NCBI GenBank assembly: GCA_030040725.1
Contig: JASHTD010000548.1
Coordinates: 1-10,208 of the forward strand
Direction of reading: 5' to 3'
Length of the DNA: 10,208 nucleotides
Source of the DNA: Candidatus Sulfotelmatobacter sp.
GTDB taxonomy: Bacteria > Acidobacteriota > Terriglobia > Terriglobales > Acidobacteriaceae
The notes beneath the pieces were generated by a model. The model did not search any database. It had not been told where the DNA came from and saw only the letters and a program-made list of their open reading frames with translations. The position numbers and the translations under genes are program-made. Shown here one piece after another: positions 5,547 to 10,208 of this stretch (its first letter is position 1; every line of letters begins with the position of its first letter).

Positions 5547-6626
5547 CTAAACAGCCAAAAAATCCTTGCGAGTCGGAGTCAACACTTCGCAACCGCCTGC
5601 GCTGACGGCTACCATGTCCTCAATTCGAATTCCCCATTTGCCGGGGAAGTATACGCCGGGCTCAATGGTGATTACCATTCCGGGCTTCAGGATTTCCCCC
5701 TGTCCGGCAGCGACCCGGGGCGGTTCATGAATCTCCAGACCAACACCATGCCCAGTCGAATGAGTGAAGTACCGACCGAAGCCAGCCTTCGTTAATACTT
5801 TGCGCGCAGCCGCATCCACGTCTCCGACCGCTACACCGAGCCGAACTGCCTCGATGGCCGCCAGCTGCGCTTCCCGAACCGCCTCGTAAGCGCAGCGCGC
5901 TTGTTTCGATTCCTCGCCAACCCAGACGGTGCGCGTCTGGTCCGAACAATAACCAGCGAGTATAACACCGAAATCGCAGACTACGAATCCGCCGGGCGCA
6001 ATGCACTGTTCGCTCGCTCTGCCATGCGGCAGCGCCGATCTCGCCCCCGAAGCGATGATAGTGGGAAATGACATGGCTTCCGCTCCGGCTCGCCGAGCCA
6101 GGTATTCCATTTCAGCCGCAACCTCAACTTCTTTCACTCCCGGCTTGATCACTTCCAGCGCCCGGTCGAATAAAGTCGCTCCCAGTTGCACCGCACCGCG
6201 AATGAGCTGCAATTCTTCTTCATCTTTTACCATGCGAGCACGCTCGACCAATGGAGGCGCGTTTCGCAGGCGCAGGCCAGAGGGCAGCAGATCGAGCAGA
6301 CGCTTTCTTTCAGCAACGGTGAGGTGCTCGGCTTCGATTCCGAGATTCCAGCGCTTCCTATGTTGGCGAATCCATTCGCCAACCTCTTTCAGTACGGCAT
6401 TTCGAGCAATGATGACCCTGGCGCCCTTTACCTCCTCCTGCGTCTGCCGCCGGTACCGGGAATCGGTGAAGAAGACCTTTTCCCGGTCTGAGATCAACAG
6501 AAAGCCGGCGCTGCCCGTGAATCCGCACAGATACCGGATACTGGGCAGATGGCTCACCAGCAGGGCATCGATCTTGGATTCGGCTAGTTGTTGCCGCAGA
6601 TTCTTCTGGCGAAGCGAGAAGTTCAT
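5547..6626 (-). CDS. M24-family metallopeptidase, Xaa-Pro aminopeptidase/prolidase type
   Basis: Cytoplasmic dinuclear-metal peptidase that removes N-terminal residues before proline or splits X-Pro dipeptides. With the start at MNFSLRQ it is 359 residues, the usual size for the short PepQ/PepP-like group. The N-terminal creatinase-like domain spans about 1-125 (LPSIRYLCGFTGSAGFLL at 27-44). The pita-bread catalytic domain follows. All five metal ligands are visible: D218 (CDFG), D229 (CSDQTRT), H293 (STGHGVG), E322 (TIEPGVY) and E336 (RIEDM). The accessory histidines H201 (PHGR) and H300 (EIHEPP) are also present. A start 20 codons upstream (6686) is open, but those residues look unlike the family, so I prefer 6626. 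It leads the accB-accC block, an arrangement common in bacteria; the efp gene often found between them is not here. PepP and PepQ cannot be separated by eye. Confidence 0.93.
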   Translation of the reverse strand: MNFSLRQKNLRQQLAESKIDALLVSHLPSIRYLCGFTGSAGFLLISDREKVFFTDSRYRRQTQEEVKGARVIIARNAVLKEVGEWIRQHRKRWNLGIEAEHLTVAERKRLLDLLPSGLRLRNAPPLVERARMVKDEEELQLIRGAVQLGATLFDRALEVIKPGVKEVEVAAEMEYLARRAGAEAMSFPTIIASGARSALPHGRASEQCIAPGGFVVCDFGVILAGYCSDQTRTVWVGEESKQARCAYEAVREAQLAAIEAVRLGVAVGDVDAAARKVLTKAGFGRYFTHSTGHGVGLEIHEPPRVAAGQGEILKPGMVITIEPGVYFPGKWGIRIEDMVAVSAGGCEVLTPTRKDFLAV

Positions 6627-6746
6627 CGCTGCGAGTTTAGCAAACCCCGGCGGGAGGTCGTGAACCCGCGACCGGTCCGGGATCATCTATTATTCTCAAC
6701 GATCCAGAAGTTCGCGCTATTCGAGAGACTTCTTCCGGAGAAAAAT
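6627..6746. promoter_or_regulatory. Divergent promoter region between the peptidase and the reductase-like gene
   Basis: A 120-bp spacer between two divergent starts, which must hold promoters for both if the starts are right. A TATTAT hexamer at 6688-6693 could be a rightward -10 box, but I find no good -35 match 16-18 bases before it. For the leftward gene nothing convincing is seen. There is no clear operator palindrome. The left 60 bp would be coding if the longer peptidase start at 6686 were used. Confidence 0.35.
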
Positions 6747-8417
6747 ATGGCCGCTCAACCGACTCCCTTCATCTTCGATACGGCCAGTCACGCGTTTCCT
6801 AAGTTGACCGAAGAACAACTCAACCGCGTTCGCCCGCTAGGCACGCTGCGGAAGGTAAAGAAAGGCGAGATCCTTTTTGAGCCAGGCGACCGCAACATGC
6901 CATTTTTCGTACTGCTTTCTGGCAGTATGGAGGTTTTGCAGCCCGACATGCACGGCGAGCGTCTGGTTGTGACTCATGAAGCCGGCAATTTCACCGGAGA
7001 AATTACTTTAATTTCCGGGCGCACAGCCCTGATGCGCGGCCGGGTCAAGACTGACGGCGAATTTCTGCAGTTAAGCAGCGATGACGTGCGCACGCTGGTC
7101 GCGAGAGACGCCGAGTTGAGCGAGATTCTCATGCGCGCCTTCATCATTCGGCGCGTCATGCTGATCAATCGCAGCCAGGGTAACGCAATTCTGCTCGGTT
7201 CACGGCACTCGGCGCAGACTCTGCGCCTGCGCGAGTTTCTCATGCGCAATGGTCATCCGCACAGCTACGTCGATCTCGATACTGACGCCACTTCCCAGGA
7301 AATGCTCGATCACTTTCACGTCACCGTTGAAGATGTTCCGGTCGTCATCTGCAATAATCGCGATGTGCTGCGCAATCCATCCATCAAGGAGCTGGCGCGG
7401 TGCCTTGGACTGAACGAGAACATCACGGCAGCGGATGTGCGCGATGTGGTGGTGGTTGGCGCGGGGCCTTCGGGATTAGCCGCGGCGGTCTATGGGGCGT
7501 CGGAGGGCCTGGACGTGCTGGTGATCGAGTCTGAGTCTCCCGGCGGGCAAGCGGGATCAAGTTCCAGAATTGAGAACTATCTGGGCTTTCCTACGGGAAT
7601 TACTGGACAGGAGTTGGCCGGACGCGCGGCCACGCAGGCGCGGAAATTTGGTGCCAAGGTTTTGATCGCGAACAACGTGACGACGCTGAATTGCGAGCGG
7701 CGCCCGTATGAGCTCAGTGTCGATTGCGGCAATGTGATTCGCGCGAAAACTGTGGTGATCGCCAGTGGCGCACAGTACAACAAGCCGCAGATGGAGAATC
7801 TGGCCAGGTTCGAGGGGCAAGGAGTGTATTACGGCGCGACCTATATTGAGGCGCAATTATGCGGCAAAGAGGACGTGATTGTGGTCGGGGGTGCGAACTC
7901 GGCGGGACAAGCCGCAGTTTACTTGTCGCAATTCGGCGGCAAGGTTCACATGCTGGTACGGTCGAATCAGCTTTCGGACACCATGTCGCGCTATCTGATT
8001 CAGCGAATCGAAGAGAATCCGGCAATCGAAGTGCACTACAGCACGGAGATCGTTAAACTTGAGGGCGAAACGCAACTGGAACGCGTCACCTGGCAGGACA
8101 AGAACACCGGCAAAAAATCGACGCATGATATCCGCCACGTTTTCATCATGACCGGAGGTGTACCCCGGACCGAGTGGCTGAACGGCTGTGTGGCGATGGA
8201 CAGCAAGGGCTTCATTCTCACCGGCCGCGATCTTGATCCAGTCCTGCATGATTATCGTTGGCCGTTGCAGCGCGTGCCGCAAATGCTAGAAACCAGCCTG
8301 CCCGGTGTGTTCGCTGTTGGCGATGTGCGCTCCGGCAATGTAAAGCGTGTAGCCTCAGCCGTCGGCGAAGGATCGATCGCGATTTCACTCGTGCACCGCG
8401 CGCTGGCCGAACTGTAG
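6747..8417 (+). CDS. Cyclic-nucleotide-binding-like / thioredoxin-like / thioredoxin-reductase-like fusion lacking CxxC
   Basis: A 556-residue soluble three-module protein. Residues about 20-135 form a cNMP-binding-like beta-roll (KGEILFEPGD at 39-48, NFTGEITLISGRTA at 81-94). The spacing from GE to RTA is short, so the ligand is uncertain. Residues about 146-222 form a thioredoxin/glutaredoxin-like domain that keeps the cis-proline segment DVPVVI (196-201) but has no CxxC. Residues about 230-556 match low-molecular-weight thioredoxin reductase: FAD motif GAGPSG (238-243), ESPGGQAG (263-270), NADPH motif GGANSAG (381-387) and SLPGVFAVGDVRSG (517-530). Where such reductases have the CATC disulfide, this has GATY (363-366). 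It should bind FAD and NAD(P)H, but it cannot reduce thioredoxin by the classical route. The start ATG has GGAG six bases upstream; open frame to 6588 is ignored as unrelated in character. Annotated homologues of this fusion exist; their role is unclear to me. Confidence 0.92.
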   Translation: MAAQPTPFIFDTASHAFPKLTEEQLNRVRPLGTLRKVKKGEILFEPGDRNMPFFVLLSGSMEVLQPDMHGERLVVTHEAGNFTGEITLISGRTALMRGRVKTDGEFLQLSSDDVRTLVARDAELSEILMRAFIIRRVMLINRSQGNAILLGSRHSAQTLRLREFLMRNGHPHSYVDLDTDATSQEMLDHFHVTVEDVPVVICNNRDVLRNPSIKELARCLGLNENITAADVRDVVVVGAGPSGLAAAVYGASEGLDVLVIESESPGGQAGSSSRIENYLGFPTGITGQELAGRAATQARKFGAKVLIANNVTTLNCERRPYELSVDCGNVIRAKTVVIASGAQYNKPQMENLARFEGQGVYYGATYIEAQLCGKEDVIVVGGANSAGQAAVYLSQFGGKVHMLVRSNQLSDTMSRYLIQRIEENPAIEVHYSTEIVKLEGETQLERVTWQDKNTGKKSTHDIRHVFIMTGGVPRTEWLNGCVAMDSKGFILTGRDLDPVLHDYRWPLQRVPQMLETSLPGVFAVGDVRSGNVKRVASAVGEGSIAISLVHRALAEL

Positions 8418-8462
8418 CCGGGCTTCGCCGGGTGCAAGTTGAAATCAAAAAGGCAAATTTCC

Positions 8463-8557
8463 GGCGTCATCCCGAAGCCCCGCGTTTTCATCAGCGGGCC
8501 GAGAGCCTGCCCTGAGCAAGTGAGGGGAGCGAGGGCGTCGAATGGGGATCTCGCGGG
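8463..8557. repeat. Probable degenerate interspersed repeat with GTCATCCCGAAG end
   Basis: The 210-bp gap between the reductase-like gene and the GH2 gene (8418-8627) contains a stretch opening CGTCATCCCGAAG (8465-8477) and closing with GGGGATC (8544-8550). These ends resemble the repeat at 1003-1093 (GTCATCCTGAGCGAAGGATC). Internally there are short hairpins, such as CCCGC with GCGGG around 8480-8499, and GCCCT with AGGGC around 8510-8540. No protein frame in it looks real. The symmetry is much poorer than in the other elements, so borders are approximate. A weak CCGG/CCGG hairpin directly after the reductase stop (8419-8432) has no U-tract. Confidence 0.45.
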
Positions 8558-8627
8558 CCGGAATGCAACCGCTTCTCCGGATCGAGGATTCTCCGACTTG
8601 ACTTCTAACTTGCGATTCGAGGACTGA

Positions 8628-10208
8628 ATGTCTCCAACCCGTCGCGATGTGATTCGTTCTGGTCTTGCGCTGTCTGCCTGTTCGTTGTTTCCGGGTTCTA
8701 TATGCCGCGCTCATGCGCTACTTGCCAAATCTGCGCAAGCGAAGTCTGCGGATGCTTCACTCGCGGGCAGTCCTCGCGAACGCTTACTATTCGACTTCGG
8801 CTGGAAATTCTTCCAGGGCCATGCCTGCGATCCCTCGCGCGACTTGGGTTTTGGCATGGATCAGGGAGATTTCGCGAAGTCGGGCGATTTCGAATTCGCC
8901 ACGCGAAAGTTTGATGATTCGAAATGGCGCAACTTGAATCTGCCGCATGACTGGGCAGTCGAATTGCCGTTTGTCCGCGATGAGGAACTCCAAAGTCATG
9001 GCTACAAACCGCTCGGCCGGCGTTATCCGGAAAACAGCGTTGGCTGGTACCGCAGAGTCTTCAGGATTCCCCGAGAGGACGAAGGCCGCCGCATCGTCAT
9101 CGAATTCGACGGAGCGTTTCGCAGTGCACTGGTGTTCCTGAACGGATATTTCATCGGCCGCAACGATAACGGCTATGCCCCATTTCGCTTCGATCTCAGC
9201 GATTTTCTCAATTACGGCGAGAAGAATTATCTTGTCGTGCGCATGGATGCCGGCTTTGGCGACGGCTGGTTCTACGAGGGCGCAGGCATCTACCGCCACG
9301 TTTGGCTGATGAAAACGGATGCCTTGCATCTTGGGCGCTGGGAGAGTTACGCGCGCTGCGCGGTGAAGAACGGCTCTGCGACGGTAAGTTTGGCCACTGT
9401 GATTCAGAATGAAGGAAAGCATGGCGAAGATTGCTTTGTGCATTGGGAAATTTTCGACGCGGAAAGAAAAGGGGTCGCCTCGACGATGGAGGCACCGGGG
9501 CAACATGTTGTCGCCGGGGGAGCGAGAACCGTTACCGCAAACTGGGTGATCGCCAACCCCTCATTGTGGTCGCCGGAAACTCCGAATTTGTATTCTGCTA
9601 TCGTATCGCTCGAAGGAGCCGGAAAGATCTACGATTCCGAGCGGATCACCTTCGGTATCCGTGACATTCGCTGGGACCCCGATAAAGGCTTCTTCCTCAA
9701 CGGTAAGTCGGTCAAGATCAAAGGCACCTGCAACCATCAGGATCATGCCGGCGTCGGCGCAGCGCTTCCCGACCGCCTCCAGGAATATCGTCTCGCGATC
9801 CTCAAAGAAATGGGTTCGAATGCAGCGCGCACATCGCATAACATGCCCACTCCTGAATGGGTCGGGGCTTGCGACCGCATGGGCATGATGATGATGTGCG
9901 AGACGCGCATGATGAGCTCGAACCCGGAGGGCATGACGCAGTTGGAGCTGATGATCAAGCGCTATCGCAATTCGCCCTCGATCATTTTGTGGTCGATGGG
10001 CAACGAAGAGGGAACCATGATGCCGCAGGAACAAGGCCCGCGTGTCGTCGCCGACATGATCGCTCGCGCGCATGAACTTGATCCCACGCGTTTATGTACC
10101 GCCGCGGTGAATCAGGACTATCAGTCCCATTTTCCCGAAGTCCTCGACGTGATGGGCTTCAACTACAACCTCAATGAACACGATGCATATCACAAAGCGC
10201 ATCCGAAA
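8628..10208 (+). CDS. Tat-exported glycoside hydrolase family 2 (beta-galactosidase-like), C-terminus beyond window
   Basis: Exported retaining beta-glycosidase of family GH2. 527 residues are present and the gene runs off the right edge. The N-terminus has a twin-arginine signal (TRRDVIRSG at 4-12). Cleavage could be after AHA (28-30) or AQA (36-38); LSAC (15-18) also looks like a lipobox, but its hydrophobic stretch is very short. The sugar-binding jelly roll spans about 52-230, with LPHDWAVE (105-112), NSVGWYRR (136-143) and GWFYEGAGIYRHVWL (213-227). An Ig-like domain covers about 231-340. The catalytic barrel starts near FGIRDIRWD (342-350) and FFLNGKSVKIKG (355-366). The general acid/base glutamate is E460 in WSMGNEEG (455-462). 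The nucleophile lies past the window end. The start ATG has GAGG five bases upstream. The sugar specificity (galactosidase, glucuronidase or mannosidase) cannot be fixed. Confidence 0.93.
   Translation, partial: MSPTRRDVIRSGLALSACSLFPGSICRAHALLAKSAQAKSADASLAGSPRERLLFDFGWKFFQGHACDPSRDLGFGMDQGDFAKSGDFEFATRKFDDSKWRNLNLPHDWAVELPFVRDEELQSHGYKPLGRRYPENSVGWYRRVFRIPREDEGRRIVIEFDGAFRSALVFLNGYFIGRNDNGYAPFRFDLSDFLNYGEKNYLVVRMDAGFGDGWFYEGAGIYRHVWLMKTDALHLGRWESYARCAVKNGSATVSLATVIQNEGKHGEDCFVHWEIFDAERKGVASTMEAPGQHVVAGGARTVTANWVIANPSLWSPETPNLYSAIVSLEGAGKIYDSERITFGIRDIRWDPDKGFFLNGKSVKIKGTCNHQDHAGVGAALPDRLQEYRLAILKEMGSNAARTSHNMPTPEWVGACDRMGMMMMCETRMMSSNPEGMTQLELMIKRYRNSPSIILWSMGNEEGTMMPQEQGPRVVADMIARAHELDPTRLCTAAVNQDYQSHFPEVLDVMGFNYNLNEHDAYHKAHPK

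Noticed and set aside
6001..6663. 220-codon plus-strand ORF
   Set aside because: Antisense to the M24 peptidase, which retains all metal ligands. The Ser/Arg-rich product is typical of a shadow frame.
8787..9506. 239-codon minus-strand ORF
   Set aside because: It is antisense to the GH2 gene, whose frame shows clear family motifs throughout. The antisense product has no recognisable pattern.

Overview
The window looks like a chromosomal segment of a soil-type Acidobacteriota, most likely Terriglobia (Koribacter/Sulfotelmatobacter-like). This is an inference from moderate-high GC, the style of the encoded proteins, a Tat-exported GH2 glycosidase, and several palindromic interspersed repeats of the kind I associate with that group. 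No rRNA, tRNA, CRISPR array, transposase or phage gene is visible.

Layout. Nearly two thirds of the window (1-6626) is read leftward. In order of transcription it holds an M24 Xaa-Pro-type aminopeptidase, accB (biotin carboxyl carrier protein), accC (biotin carboxylase), a hotdog-fold acyl-CoA thioesterase, a doubtful 58-residue ORF, a secreted protein of unknown function with a DFDFLIGDW motif, thiE (thiamine-phosphate synthase), and the N-terminal two thirds of an APC/LAT amino-acid permease that runs off the left edge. From 6747 rightward come a three-module protein (cyclic-nucleotide-binding-like, thioredoxin-like, and thioredoxin-reductase-like without its CxxC), then a Tat-exported glycoside hydrolase family 2 protein cut by the right edge. 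The 120 bp between the two blocks (6627-6746) is the only divergent promoter region.

How the genes fit together. accB and accC supply the biotin carrier and carboxylase of acetyl-CoA carboxylase, which makes malonyl-CoA for fatty-acid synthesis. The adjacent thioesterase would act on acyl-CoA or related thioesters. The other genes (thiamine, amino-acid uptake, redox/sensor flavoprotein, glycosidase) have no obvious shared pathway, so this reads as ordinary chromosome rather than an accessory island.

The most notable content is repeats. Hairpin-rich elements occupy three junctions (1003-1093, 4768-4907, about 8463-8557). A fourth, made of GTGCCCCA-type hairpin units, lies inside thiE (about 1574-1740) and is translated in frame, lengthening the enzyme by about 55 residues. 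I see no new defence or mobile system. The in-frame repeat in thiE and the disulfide-less reductase fusion are the two items most worth following up.
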